Under the pieces are notes generated by a model that saw nothing but the letters and a program-made list of their open reading frames with translations, searched no databases and was not told the DNA's origin. From assembly GCA_037969115.1 (NCBI GenBank), contig JBBKWQ010000040.1, positions 1 to 7,991 of the forward strand: a stretch of DNA of 7,991 bases, in the 5' to 3' direction. Positions 1-5,835 of this stretch are shown piece by piece (within the stretch, counting starts at the first letter, position 1; each line of letters starts with the position of its first letter). Made by a program: the position numbers and the translations under genes. The DNA comes from JBBKWQ01 sp037969115 (GTDB lineage: Bacteria > Actinomycetota > Acidimicrobiia > Acidimicrobiales > Ilumatobacteraceae).

Positions 1-411
1 GCCGTGAATGCTGGCGCACGAGTGGCCACCGGCGGCGCACCGCTTGCGGGCCGCGGACATTTCTACCCGGCAACCGTCCTCACCGACATCGCCCCCGGCT
101 CGGAGATCCTGCGTCAGGAGATCTTCGGACCGGTCGCCCCGGTCGTCGTCTTCGATGACGAAGACGAGGTCATCCGGATGGCCAACGACACCGAATACGG
201 ACTGGTGGCCTATCTGTACACATCCGATCTCGCGACCGGGCTGCGCGTCACCGAACGACTCGAGGCCGGCATGGTGGGCCTCAACCGAGGTCTCGTCTCC
301 GATCCCGCCGCGCCATTCGGCGGCGTCAAACAAAGCGGCATCGGACGCGAAGGCGGACACGAAGGAATGCTCGATTACATCGAACAGAAGTACGTCGCCA
401 CCAACTGGTAA
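1..411 (+). CDS. gabD: Aldehyde dehydrogenase, succinate-semialdehyde dehydrogenase-like, C-terminal part (5' end outside window)
   Basis: This is the last 136 residues of an NAD(P)-dependent aldehyde dehydrogenase, which oxidises an aldehyde (in this subfamily usually succinate semialdehyde) to the acid in the cytoplasm. The frame is open from base 1 and ends at TAA 409-411. The visible piece has the family's EIFGPVAPVV block, the ANDTEYGL segment and the PFGGVKQSGIGREG block near the C-terminus. The MVGLNRGLVSDPAAPFGGVKQSG stretch, with its long GL-x6-PFGG connection, is typical of GabD/SSADH rather than of betaine- or acetaldehyde-type enzymes. The catalytic Cys and Glu lie upstream of the window and cannot be checked. 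The next SDR gene starts 33 nt downstream on the same strand, so co-transcription is likely. Given the sugar-acid-type neighbours, the real substrate could be another semialdehyde such as 2-oxoglutarate semialdehyde. The family call is firm; the substrate is inference. Confidence 0.9.
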   Translation, partial: AVNAGARVATGGAPLAGRGHFYPATVLTDIAPGSEILRQEIFGPVAPVVVFDDEDEVIRMANDTEYGLVAYLYTSDLATGLRVTERLEAGMVGLNRGLVSDPAAPFGGVKQSGIGREGGHEGMLDYIEQKYVATNW

Positions 412-431
412 CGACTCACAACACAGCACAC

Positions 432-438
432 GGAGGAG
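432..438 (+). promoter_or_regulatory. Shine-Dalgarno site of the first SDR gene
   Basis: GGAGGAG lies 6 nt before the ATG at 445. It is a near-perfect ribosome binding site and fixes this start. It is one of only two strong sites in the window; the other belongs to metX. Confidence 0.8.
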
Positions 439-444
439 AATCCA

Positions 445-1245
445 ATGGACACGACACGCCTGCACGGCAAGAACATCCTCGTCACTGGCGCGGCCCAGGG
501 CATGGGAGCGGCCGTGGCGGCCCACTACGCGGCCCAGGGAGCCAAGGTCTGCGTCGGTGACGTGAACGTCGATGGCGTCAACGAGGTGGCTCAGCGGATC
601 CGCGACGCCGGTGGAGAGTCGACGGCAGTCAACCTCGACGTGACCGACCGAGCGAGCATCGTCGCTGCGGTCGCCCATACGGTCGCCGCGTTCGGCTCGA
701 TCAACGTGATTCTGAACAACGCCGGCATCAACAAGCCGCTCATGTTCTTGGACATCACCGAGGAGAACTGGCACAAGATCATGAACGTCAACGCGCTCGG
801 CGTCTTGATGTGCATGCAGGAGGCCGCACGGCAGATGATTGCCCAGGGTCCTCAGGACTTCCCGTACAAGATCATCAACGTCGGGTCGATCCTCTCGCGC
901 CAGGCCTTCGATGACGTCATCCCGTACAGCTGTTCCAAGCACGCGGTGCTGGCGATGATCAACGGTGGCGCAAAGGCCTTCGCCCAGAACAACATCACAG
1001 TCAACGGGTACGGCCCTGGCGTCGTCGCCACCGAGTTGTGGCGTCAGCTCGACAAAGACCTCGTGGCAATCGGGAAGTTCGAGAAGGAAGGCGAGTCCAT
1101 GGACACACTCGCCGAAGGCATCCTCCTGAAGCGCTACTCCCAGCCCGAGGACATCATCGGCACGGCGTCGTTCCTGGCCAGTTCGGAATCCGATTACATG
1201 ACCGGCCAGCTGCTGATGATCGACGGCGGAATGGTCGTCCAGTAA
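445..1245 (+). CDS. Short-chain dehydrogenase/reductase, acetoin reductase / polyol dehydrogenase type
   Basis: A classical SDR of 266 residues, a cytoplasmic NAD(P)-dependent alcohol/ketone oxidoreductase. Visible motifs are the nucleotide-binding TGAAQGMG (residues 14-21), an acidic residue after beta-2 (VGDV, D39) that favours NAD over NADP, NNAG (91-94), NVN (114-116), the catalytic Ser148 (INVGS), and the Tyr161/Lys165 pair in YSCSK. All tetrad positions are present. The C-terminal part (GPGVVATELWRQLD, then LKRYSQPEDIIGTASFLAS and SDYMTGQLLMIDGGMV) resembles meso-2,3-butanediol dehydrogenase/acetoin reductase and sorbitol/galactitol dehydrogenases, including the ELW...LD segment. The start is supported by a strong Shine-Dalgarno. 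The gene sits between an aldehyde dehydrogenase and a kduD-like gene, which suggests a polyol or sugar-acid catabolic operon. The exact substrate cannot be read from the sequence. Confidence 0.88.
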   Translation: MDTTRLHGKNILVTGAAQGMGAAVAAHYAAQGAKVCVGDVNVDGVNEVAQRIRDAGGESTAVNLDVTDRASIVAAVAHTVAAFGSINVILNNAGINKPLMFLDITEENWHKIMNVNALGVLMCMQEAARQMIAQGPQDFPYKIINVGSILSRQAFDDVIPYSCSKHAVLAMINGGAKAFAQNNITVNGYGPGVVATELWRQLDKDLVAIGKFEKEGESMDTLAEGILLKRYSQPEDIIGTASFLASSESDYMTGQLLMIDGGMVVQ

Positions 1246-1277
1246 TCGCGCCCTATTCGGGCACCGCAGGCTCGGCC

Positions 1278-2042
1278 ATGCAGAACTCATTCGACCTCAG
1301 TGGCAAGACCGCCCTCGTCACAGGCGCGTCGCGTGGCCTCGGAATGGCGATCGCCCACGGATTGGCAACAGCCGGCGCGGATGTGATCGGCGTCTCCGCG
1401 AATCAGGCATCGCAGGGGTCCAAGATCCAAGAACTCATCGAGACAGTTGGTCGCCGATTCGTAGGGCGGGCGTGCAACTTCGCAGATCGGTCACAGACCT
1501 ACGCCCTGATCGACTGGCTCGATGCTCAGGGTCACTCGATCGACATCCTGATCAATAACGCCGGAACCATACGGCGAGCGACGGCAGCCGAGCACACCGA
1601 CGACGACTGGGATGTTGTGCTCGAGATCAATCTGTCCGCACCATTCGTGCTTGCCCGGGAACTTGGTAAGCCGATGCTGGCTCGGGGTGCGGGCAAAGTG
1701 GTCTTCGTGTCGTCGATCCTCGGATTTCAAGGCGGTGTGACTGTTCCCGGGTACGCCGCGACGAAAAGCGCTGTCATCGGTCTCACGAAGGCCCTCGCCA
1801 ACGAGTGGGCCGGGAGCGGAGTCAACGTCAACGCAATCGCACCCGGCTACATGAGAACCGACAACACCCAGGCGCTCCAGGACGATGCGGCGCGCTCCGA
1901 GGCAATCCGCCAGCGGATCCCGGCCGGCGACTGGGGAACACCCACAGACATCGCCGGTGCTGCGGTGTTTCTCGCTGCTCCGGCAGCGGACTATGTCCAC
2001 GGCAGCGTCATCACCGTCGATGGCGGATGGATGGGCCGCTAG
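1278..2042 (+). CDS. kduD: 2-deoxy-D-gluconate 3-dehydrogenase (KduD-like SDR)
   Basis: A 254-residue SDR. KduD enzymes interconvert 2-deoxy-D-gluconate and its 3-keto form, or 2,5-diketo-3-deoxygluconate and 2-keto-3-deoxygluconate, in breakdown of uronate polymers. Motifs are TGASRGLG (15-22), INNAGTIRR (92-100), N118, Ser146, and Tyr159/Lys163 in YAATK. Segments particular to KduD are NAGTIRR, FQGGVTVPGYAATKSAV (150-166), ANEWAGSGVNVNAIAPGYM (174-192), a DNTQALQDD stretch, RIPAGDWGTPTDI (213-225) and the ending ITVDGGWMGR. The length is normal for the family. The ATG at 1278 is 32 nt after the preceding stop and places the FDLSGKTALVTG opening at the usual distance; only a weak ribosome site is visible. 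The reading frame stays open upstream inside the previous gene, but that extension has no SDR sequence. The pathway role is inferred: no uronate lyase, isomerase or kdgK is visible here. Confidence 0.87.
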   Translation: MQNSFDLSGKTALVTGASRGLGMAIAHGLATAGADVIGVSANQASQGSKIQELIETVGRRFVGRACNFADRSQTYALIDWLDAQGHSIDILINNAGTIRRATAAEHTDDDWDVVLEINLSAPFVLARELGKPMLARGAGKVVFVSSILGFQGGVTVPGYAATKSAVIGLTKALANEWAGSGVNVNAIAPGYMRTDNTQALQDDAARSEAIRQRIPAGDWGTPTDIAGAAVFLAAPAADYVHGSVITVDGGWMGR

Positions 2043-2146
2043 CGAACCGCTGCTACGACGAGCGCGTCGTTGCCCAACCTGATTCACACTTCAATTGCCG
2101 ACACGGCAGAACAAATACGTCGATCTCACGCTCCGGACGCGGATCA

Positions 2147-2166
2147 GCGGCCCCGAAAAGGGCCGC
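2147..2166. terminator. GC-rich hairpin, possible bidirectional terminator between kduD and tRNA-Gly
   Basis: A perfect 7-bp stem (GCGGCCC with GGGCCGC) closes a 6-nt loop. It lies 104 nt past the kduD stop and 14 nt past the 3' end of the opposite-strand tRNA. No T-tract follows on either strand, so it would be a U-less terminator of the kind often proposed in actinobacteria. Its place between two converging transcripts fits that role; function is inferred. Confidence 0.5.
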
Positions 2167-2180
2167 CGACCTCATGTTTC

Positions 2181-2256
2181 TGGAGCGGATGACCGGATTC
2201 GAACCGGCGACCCTCACCTTGGCAAGGTGATGCTCTACCAGCTGAGCCACATCCGC
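2181..2256 (-). tRNA. tRNA-Gly (anticodon GCC)
   Basis: A complete 76-nt cloverleaf on the minus strand. The acceptor stem is GCGGATG with CATCCGC, followed by discriminator T and an encoded CCA end (2181-2183). The D arm has GCTC/GAGC around AGCTGGTA. The anticodon arm is TCACC/GGTGA with loop TTGCCAA, giving anticodon GCC, which reads GGC and GGU glycine codons. The T arm has GCCGG-TTCGAAT-CCGGT. All stems pair with only one G-U at the T stem. It stands alone, with no other tRNA beside it in the window. Confidence 0.97.
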
Positions 2257-2268
2257 GTAGAGACCCGA

Positions 2269-2298
2269 ATAGTACCGCCCGCCGCCGGACCGCCACAA
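2269..2298 (-). promoter_or_regulatory. Possible promoter of tRNA-Gly
   Basis: On the minus strand a TACTAT hexamer (2274 down to 2269) matches a sigma-70-type -10 box and ends 12 nt before the tRNA 5' end, leaving a short 5' leader for RNase P to remove. A weak -35 (TTGTGG, 2298-2293) stands 18 nt upstream. This is inference from position and match only. Confidence 0.4.
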
Positions 2299-2303
2299 CC
2301 TCG

Positions 2304-2531
2304 TCAGTCGCTCGGCGCTTTGGGTCGAAGATCGACCCGCAGCGTCAAGATGCCGTCGTCGATGGTTGCCTCGGCATCACCGATGATCGCGAAATCGCGG
2401 TAGTCGTTCTGCGCTTGCGTGATGAAGAACTGGCGCTCCTCACCGGCCACCGGCGGCAAAGGACGCTGCTTCACAGCCGTTGCCCGATCGCGGAATCGCT
2501 GAATCATGGAGTCGACATCGAATGCTGACAT
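2304..2531 (-). CDS. Conserved-looking 75-aa hypothetical protein
   Basis: I do not recognise this family. The product is 75 residues with no signal peptide or membrane segment, so a cytoplasmic location is likely. The N-terminal half is a charged probable helix (DVDSMIQRFRDRATAVKQR), followed by a Pro-rich turn (PLPPVAGEER). A probable small beta sheet follows (QFFITQAQNDYRDFAIIGDAEATIDDGILTLRVDL), with a basic, then acidic tail. The ATG at 2531 is preferred: the frame stays open upstream to 2582, but that would overlap the preceding gene by 29 bases and adds a low-complexity Thr-rich start. No clear ribosome site precedes it. It starts 22 nt after the stop of the membrane-protein gene on the same strand, so the two are probably co-transcribed. 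Confidence 0.65.
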   Translation of the reverse strand: MSAFDVDSMIQRFRDRATAVKQRPLPPVAGEERQFFITQAQNDYRDFAIIGDAEATIDDGILTLRVDLRPKAPSD

Positions 2532-2553
2532 GACGCGAATCGTACAGAGCGCG

Positions 2554-3216
2554 TCACACACCGCTGTCGTCGTCGTCGACATCGGGGACGATCATCACTT
2601 CCGGACGAGGCGCGGGAAGCTCATCGCCCACATCGACGACATCGGCGATTTCGGGCTCTTGGTGGTCGCCCGTGTCATCGTCGGGCCGCACGGGCGGCTG
2701 CGTCGATGCAGATGACGGTGGTCGATGTGACTCCGAGTCGATCGCCAGCGGCTCCGCGCCTCCCGCCATCGACATTCGCGTCGGAGGAGGGAGCACCTCC
2801 GGGTCGGGTTGAGGAAGACCGAGGCGGGGCGAATCGGACGGCGCATCATGCGGCCCGGCTTGGCCATGCCCCGTGCCCTGGGATTCGGCCAGCACGCGAT
2901 CGAGAAGATCGTCGAGATCACGCTGATCGGGAACCTTGTTGAAATCGAACTCGCCCTCGGGCGGAACCGCCGTTGCGAGCGGCGCCGCTCCCGCCGGGCG
3001 GATCTCGTCGAGGCGGCGGCGTTGCCAGACCGGATCGCCGCGACGCCACTTCCTGGAGCTCATCGCTTCCAATGGGGCGAGCAGTTCGGGATCGGCCCGG
3101 GTGGATCGCACCAGCCAGATCGCGAGCATGATCAGGCTGAGGCCGACGACCACGAGCAGAGCAACGACGGCATAGAGCGTGCGGGTACGCGACGGATCGC
3201 CGACGCCGGCCACCAT
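2554..3216 (-). CDS. Single-pass membrane protein with long acidic, proline-rich tail (unknown function)
   Basis: A hypothetical protein of 220 residues from the ATG at 3216. One hydrophobic helix (residues 14-36, LYAVVALLVVVGLSLIMLAIWLV) is followed by a basic, Trp-containing block (SSRKWRRGDPVWQRRRLDEIRP, 53-74) that looks like the ordered core of the soluble part. Next comes a short predicted helix (DQRDLDDLLDRVLAES, 97-112). From about 113 to the end it is low-complexity, rich in Pro, Ser, Asp and Glu, ending in PDVDDDDSGV, and probably disordered. The start is uncertain: a GTG at 3288, two bases past the glycosylase stop, would add 24 residues including a second hydrophobic stretch (FNVVCGFLVLATAS) resembling a signal sequence. 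Neither start has a good ribosome site. It lies just downstream of the Fpg-type gene on the same strand. No function can be assigned. Confidence 0.68.
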   Translation of the reverse strand: MVAGVGDPSRTRTLYAVVALLVVVGLSLIMLAIWLVRSTRADPELLAPLEAMSSRKWRRGDPVWQRRRLDEIRPAGAAPLATAVPPEGEFDFNKVPDQRDLDDLLDRVLAESQGTGHGQAGPHDAPSDSPRLGLPQPDPEVLPPPTRMSMAGGAEPLAIDSESHRPPSSASTQPPVRPDDDTGDHQEPEIADVVDVGDELPAPRPEVMIVPDVDDDDSGV

Positions 3217-3289
3217 CGATGCGGCCGAGGACTCGACCGAGGCGGTCGCGAGAACGAGAAAACCACACACGACGTTGAAGTGTGGCACC

Positions 3290-4051
3290 TCAACGCTGGT
3301 GTCGCTTGCACCACACGGTGGAACGACCACCGATCACCGTCTTCGCGAGCGGCTCCCCGTCGAGCGGGCACGGTGGAAGCAGCCGTCGGATGGCGGGATC
3401 GAGTGTTCCGGTGTGACTGCCTCCGCGTTCCAGCATCTGCGGCAGGTGCGCACCCATCGCGCGATGGATACGGGCCAGCTCGTTCGGGTCGAGGCCATTT
3501 GCGGACCGGTCAGGAGCGACGTGCGCGTGGTACAAGACCTCGTCGACACACATGTTTCCGAGGCCGGCGATCACTGTCTGATCGAGCAGAACGGACTTCA
3601 CGCTCGCTGAGCGGCGAGCACATCGCTCGGCGAGATGCGCGAGCGTCACGCCGAACAGATCAGGACCCAACCGAGCAGTGTCGGGATCGAGCACCACGCG
3701 ACACCAACGACGGGGATCGTTCACGCGCATCGCGCCGCGGTCGAACCGGATCACCAGCCGGTCCCAGGCAGGGTCGTCTCGCTTCGAGCCGTACTCGAGG
3801 CGGTCGATCGGCGCGTGGCCATCCACGATGATCCTGCCGGTCATCCCGAAGTGGATCCCCACGGAGGGCCCATCGGTGCCGAACATCAACATCTTGCCGA
3901 GCCGGCTCACACTCGTCACGGTGTGGCCTGGCAACGCTCGAACGAGTTCCGGATCGACTCGCCGTTCGTCGATCTCGACCGAGCGAACGACACGACCGAG
4001 CAGCGCGAGAGCCGATCGACGGTAGATCTCGACTTCGAGGCCTTCGGGCAC
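3290..4051 (-). CDS. mutM: Fpg/MutM-family DNA glycosylase, divergent
   Basis: A base-excision-repair glycosylase/AP lyase of 253 residues, slightly shorter than E. coli Fpg (269). The GTG start at 4051 is chosen because it gives VPEGLEVEIYRR. After Met removal this leaves the catalytic N-terminal Pro and Glu that define the family; the open frame runs upstream to 4198 but would destroy that terminus. Further family marks are RLGKML with the phosphate-binding Lys53, HFGMTGR (67-73), NDPRRW (111-116), the helix-two-turn-helix region KSVLLDQTVIAGLGNMCVDEVLYHAHVAP (152-180) with Asn166, and the C-terminal finger with GGRST (Arg243). Departures from canonical Fpg are NMC instead of NIY, Trp116 in place of the intercalating Phe, and a finger with CPLD and CKRH instead of two CxxC pairs. 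The lesion-recognition loop before the finger looks short. Substrate range (8-oxoguanine or other) is therefore open. Confidence 0.85.
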   Translation of the reverse strand: MPEGLEVEIYRRSALALLGRVVRSVEIDERRVDPELVRALPGHTVTSVSRLGKMLMFGTDGPSVGIHFGMTGRIIVDGHAPIDRLEYGSKRDDPAWDRLVIRFDRGAMRVNDPRRWCRVVLDPDTARLGPDLFGVTLAHLAERCARRSASVKSVLLDQTVIAGLGNMCVDEVLYHAHVAPDRSANGLDPNELARIHRAMGAHLPQMLERGGSHTGTLDPAIRRLLPPCPLDGEPLAKTVIGGRSTVWCKRHQR

Positions 4052-4096
4052 CAGTGGAGTGTGCCGGTGCGGACCTGATGCGCCACACTTCGGTCG

Positions 4097-4504
4097 GTGA
4101 AGGATGTGCTGGCGCTCGTCGGGGTGTTCGCAACGCTCGGCGTTCTCTGGCGACTGTTCACGTTGATCGACCCGCATTGGTCGTCCAAGGACGGGCACCG
4201 GTGCATCACGGTCGGTCAGGAGGCGTCGGCCACCGGTCAGTCGACCGGCCGCTGGCGGGACTACCGACTCGCCGCCACCGAAGACGGCCTCGTGACCGGA
4301 CGGCGCAGCCAGCGTGCGTTCGGCCCGGACGCGGTGGTGTACCGGGTGCTCAGCGAGTCGATCGACGCTCGGCGGAAGAACAAGAGCACCTTCTGTCTCG
4401 AGCGAGTCGGCGAAGAAACCTCACTGCTGGTGGTGCGGATGCCGTCCTCGAGCCGAACCGCTGCAGTGTTCCGCGAGCTTCTCGACGACTCACGCGAGAC
4501 GTGA
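4097..4504 (+). CDS. Small membrane-anchored hypothetical protein
   Basis: A 135-residue protein of unknown function, starting at GTG 4097. An N-terminal hydrophobic helix (residues about 4-24, VLALVGVFATLGVLWRLFTLI) is followed by PHWSSKDGHRCI, which looks like the start of a folded domain. A mainly beta-type soluble part follows (RDYRLAATEDGLVTGRR, AVVYRVL, STFCLERVGEETSLLVVRMP) and a C-terminal helix (RTAAVFRELLDD). Two Cys residues (36 and 100) are visible, without a metal-binding spacing. The start has no clear ribosome site and lies 45 nt from the divergently read glycosylase gene, so the two probably share a promoter region. The 3' end overlaps the end of metX, on the other strand, by 15 bp. 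The codon pattern is like the neighbours. I cannot name the family. Confidence 0.68.
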   Translation: MKDVLALVGVFATLGVLWRLFTLIDPHWSSKDGHRCITVGQEASATGQSTGRWRDYRLAATEDGLVTGRRSQRAFGPDAVVYRVLSESIDARRKNKSTFCLERVGEETSLLVVRMPSSSRTAAVFRELLDDSRET

Positions 4505-5659
4505 CAGGAATTTCGCCAGCGGTTCGCCGACCTGGTCGAAGTTGATCAGGAATGCATCGTGCCCGTGCGGCGAGGCAACTTCGACGTACTCCGACTCGTT
4601 GCCCTGGTCGGCGAGCAGCGTTGCGATCTGGCGTTGCTGATAGCTGGGATACAACATGTCGCTCTCGATACCGATCGTGAGTGCGGGCATCGTCGCCCTC
4701 TTCATCGCGGCTTCGATGGAACCTCGACGATGTGCCACGTCGTGGAGATCCATCGCCTTGCCGATCACGAGGTAGCTGTTCGCATCGAACCGTCGTACGA
4801 GCTTGTCGCCGTGGTGCTCGAGATACCGCTCGACCTCGAAGCGCTGCCAGAGATCGACCGTGTCGCCGTACCGGGTCTGGTCGGCCAATTCACGCCCGAA
4901 CCGGTCGGTGAAGACGTTGTCGCTGCGGAACGTGACCTGCGCGACCTGACGAGCGATCGCGAGGCCGGCGGCAGGCCCGTCGCCCGGCTCCGCGTCGTAG
5001 TAGTCGCCGCCGCGCCATCGGGGATCGAGCCTGATTGCCTGCCGCCCGATCGCTCCCCAGGCAATCTGCTGGGCGGTTGCCTGCATGCAAGTGGCGATCG
5101 GCACGATCGAACGGACACGGCGCGGAAACGTGATCGCCCATTCGAGCACCTGCATACCGCCCATCGAACCGCCCACCACGGCCGCCCATTGCGTGATTCC
5201 GAGATGCGGCATGAGTCGGGCTTGCGAACGAACCATGTCGCGGATGGTCACGACGGGGAACCGCGATCCGTAGGGCTTCCCGTCGTCGGGATGGGGTACG
5301 GCCGGGCCCGTCGTCCCTTGGCAACCACCGAGCACGTTGGCACACACGACGAACCATTCATCGGTATCGATGTACTTGCCCGGTCCCACGACCGGGTTCC
5401 ACCACCCGGGAGCTGCGTGACCCCGCTCGGCTCTCCCGGCGGCGTGTGTGTCCCCCGTCCACGCGTGACACAGCAGGATCGCATTCGATGCGTCGGCGTT
5501 GAGCTGACCCCACGTCTCGTATGCGACTGTGACATCGCGGAGCACGCTGCCGCTGTCGACTGCCATGCGTTGATCGGCGGCGAACCGGAAGAACTGTCGG
5601 CGGCCCGGTGGATCGCCGGGTTTCCACGCACCAGTCACCGGTAGCAGGCGGTCAGACAT
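4490..5659 (-). CDS. metX: Homoserine O-acetyltransferase
   Basis: MetX transfers acetyl from acetyl-CoA to L-homoserine, the committed activation step towards methionine. It is a cytoplasmic alpha/beta-hydrolase-fold enzyme of normal length (389 residues). Visible parts are CHAWTGDTHAAG (64-75), NVLGGCQGTTGP (108-119), the nucleophile elbow GGSMGGMQ with Ser165, RFDANSYL (290-297), the acid Asp334 in IESDMLYP and the base His367 in SPHGHDAFL. The set GGCQGTTGP plus RFDANSYL marks the MetX family; acetyl versus succinyl specificity in this family cannot be settled by inspection, though acetyl is usual in actinobacteria. The ATG at 5659 is fixed by a strong Shine-Dalgarno. The frame stays open to 5788, but that stretch is the structured leader. 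Regulation: a SAM riboswitch lies upstream. No metY is in the window; the gene downstream converges and overlaps by 15 bp. Confidence 0.96.
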   Translation of the reverse strand: MSDRLLPVTGAWKPGDPPGRRQFFRFAADQRMAVDSGSVLRDVTVAYETWGQLNADASNAILLCHAWTGDTHAAGRAERGHAAPGWWNPVVGPGKYIDTDEWFVVCANVLGGCQGTTGPAVPHPDDGKPYGSRFPVVTIRDMVRSQARLMPHLGITQWAAVVGGSMGGMQVLEWAITFPRRVRSIVPIATCMQATAQQIAWGAIGRQAIRLDPRWRGGDYYDAEPGDGPAAGLAIARQVAQVTFRSDNVFTDRFGRELADQTRYGDTVDLWQRFEVERYLEHHGDKLVRRFDANSYLVIGKAMDLHDVAHRRGSIEAAMKRATMPALTIGIESDMLYPSYQQRQIATLLADQGNESEYVEVASPHGHDAFLINFDQVGEPLAKFLSRLA

Positions 5660-5665
5660 CGGTTG

Positions 5666-5674
5666 CCTCCTCTC
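5666..5674 (-). promoter_or_regulatory. metX Shine-Dalgarno site
   Basis: GAGAGGAGG on the minus strand, 6 nt before the ATG at 5659. It decides the start of metX. Its 5' half is also one arm of a possible sequestering helix (see 5670-5712). Confidence 0.85.
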
Positions 5675-5712
5675 GTCGCATCGCCGGCGGTTGTTCGTGG
5701 GTGCATCGAGAG
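5670..5712 (-). promoter_or_regulatory. metX: Possible SD-sequestering helix in metX leader
   Basis: CTCTCG (5712-5707) is exactly complementary to CGAGAG (5675-5670), which includes the first bases of the metX ribosome site. After an A-A mismatch the helix continues with three more pairs (TGC 5705-5703 with GCG 5679-5677, one of them G-U). This could hide the ribosome site and give translational control downstream of the riboswitch. It is inference from base pairing; I have not computed folding energies. Confidence 0.4.
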
Positions 5713-5727
5713 CGGCGACGCCGATTT

Positions 5728-5741
5728 GCCGATTTTTCGGC
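5728..5741 (-). promoter_or_regulatory. Alternative hairpin competing with riboswitch closing stem
   Basis: GCCGA-AAAA-TCGGC is a perfect 5-bp stem with a 4-nt loop. Its 5' arm overlaps the 3' strand of the proposed riboswitch closing stem (GGCCG, 5742-5738), so the two structures exclude each other, as expected of an expression platform. No T-tract follows, so it does not look like an intrinsic terminator. A second TCGGC (5724-5720) follows at once. Role inferred. Confidence 0.4.
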
Positions 5742-5818
5742 CACATCCCGTCGTGCCGAAGCGAGACGGTGGCACCTTGGGGCGTCACCCAGGTTGCCGG
5801 GCTCGATGCTCTGAGCCA
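5738..5818 (-). promoter_or_regulatory. SAM riboswitch (compact SAM-I/IV-like) upstream of metX
   Basis: On the minus strand the leader contains CAGAG (5813-5809), GGCAACC (5798-5792) and AAGGTGCCA (5778-5770). These are the conserved core blocks of the SAM-I/SAM-IV riboswitch superfamily, in the right order. The arms fit: a P3-type hairpin (CCTGGG with CCCAAGG, one bulge) lies between GGCAACC and GGTGCCA. A P4-type hairpin follows (CCGTC 5769-5765 with GACGG 5752-5748) with an internal loop and a GC-TTCG-GC cap. The closing stem is short (TGGCT 5818-5814 with GGCCG 5742-5738, wobble ends). The P2 arm is very short (about ten bases between AGAG and GGCAACC), unlike standard SAM-I and closer to the compact SAM-I/IV variant type. 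Binding S-adenosylmethionine should lower metX expression. Exact ends and class are uncertain. Confidence 0.75.
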
Positions 5819-5835
5819 CTCGAAATGCGATGCCG

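Noticed and set aside
1038..1277. Upstream extension of the kduD frame to an ATG at 1038
   Set aside because: It lies inside the preceding SDR gene in another frame, is Arg/His-rich and adds no SDR sequence.
2560..2590. GTC-repeat-like stretch considered as a tandem repeat
   Set aside because: It is the complement of Asp codons in the acidic tail of the membrane protein, plus chance; too short and irregular for a repeat element.
2809..3831. 340-codon + strand frame opposite the glycosylase and membrane-protein genes
   Set aside because: Arg-rich with no recognisable domain; the opposite strand carries clear Fpg motifs and a membrane helix.
4052..4198. 49-residue N-terminal extension of the Fpg-type protein
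   Set aside because: It would bury the catalytic N-terminal Pro and overlaps the divergent gene's start region.
4559..5644. Long + strand frame opposite metX
   Set aside because: The composition (many Arg, His, Asp) and lack of any domain mark it as the complement of metX, whose motifs are unambiguous.
5660..5788. N-terminal extension of metX to an ATG at 5788
   Set aside because: The 43 added residues do not match MetX, the strong Shine-Dalgarno serves 5659, and the stretch is the structured riboswitch leader.
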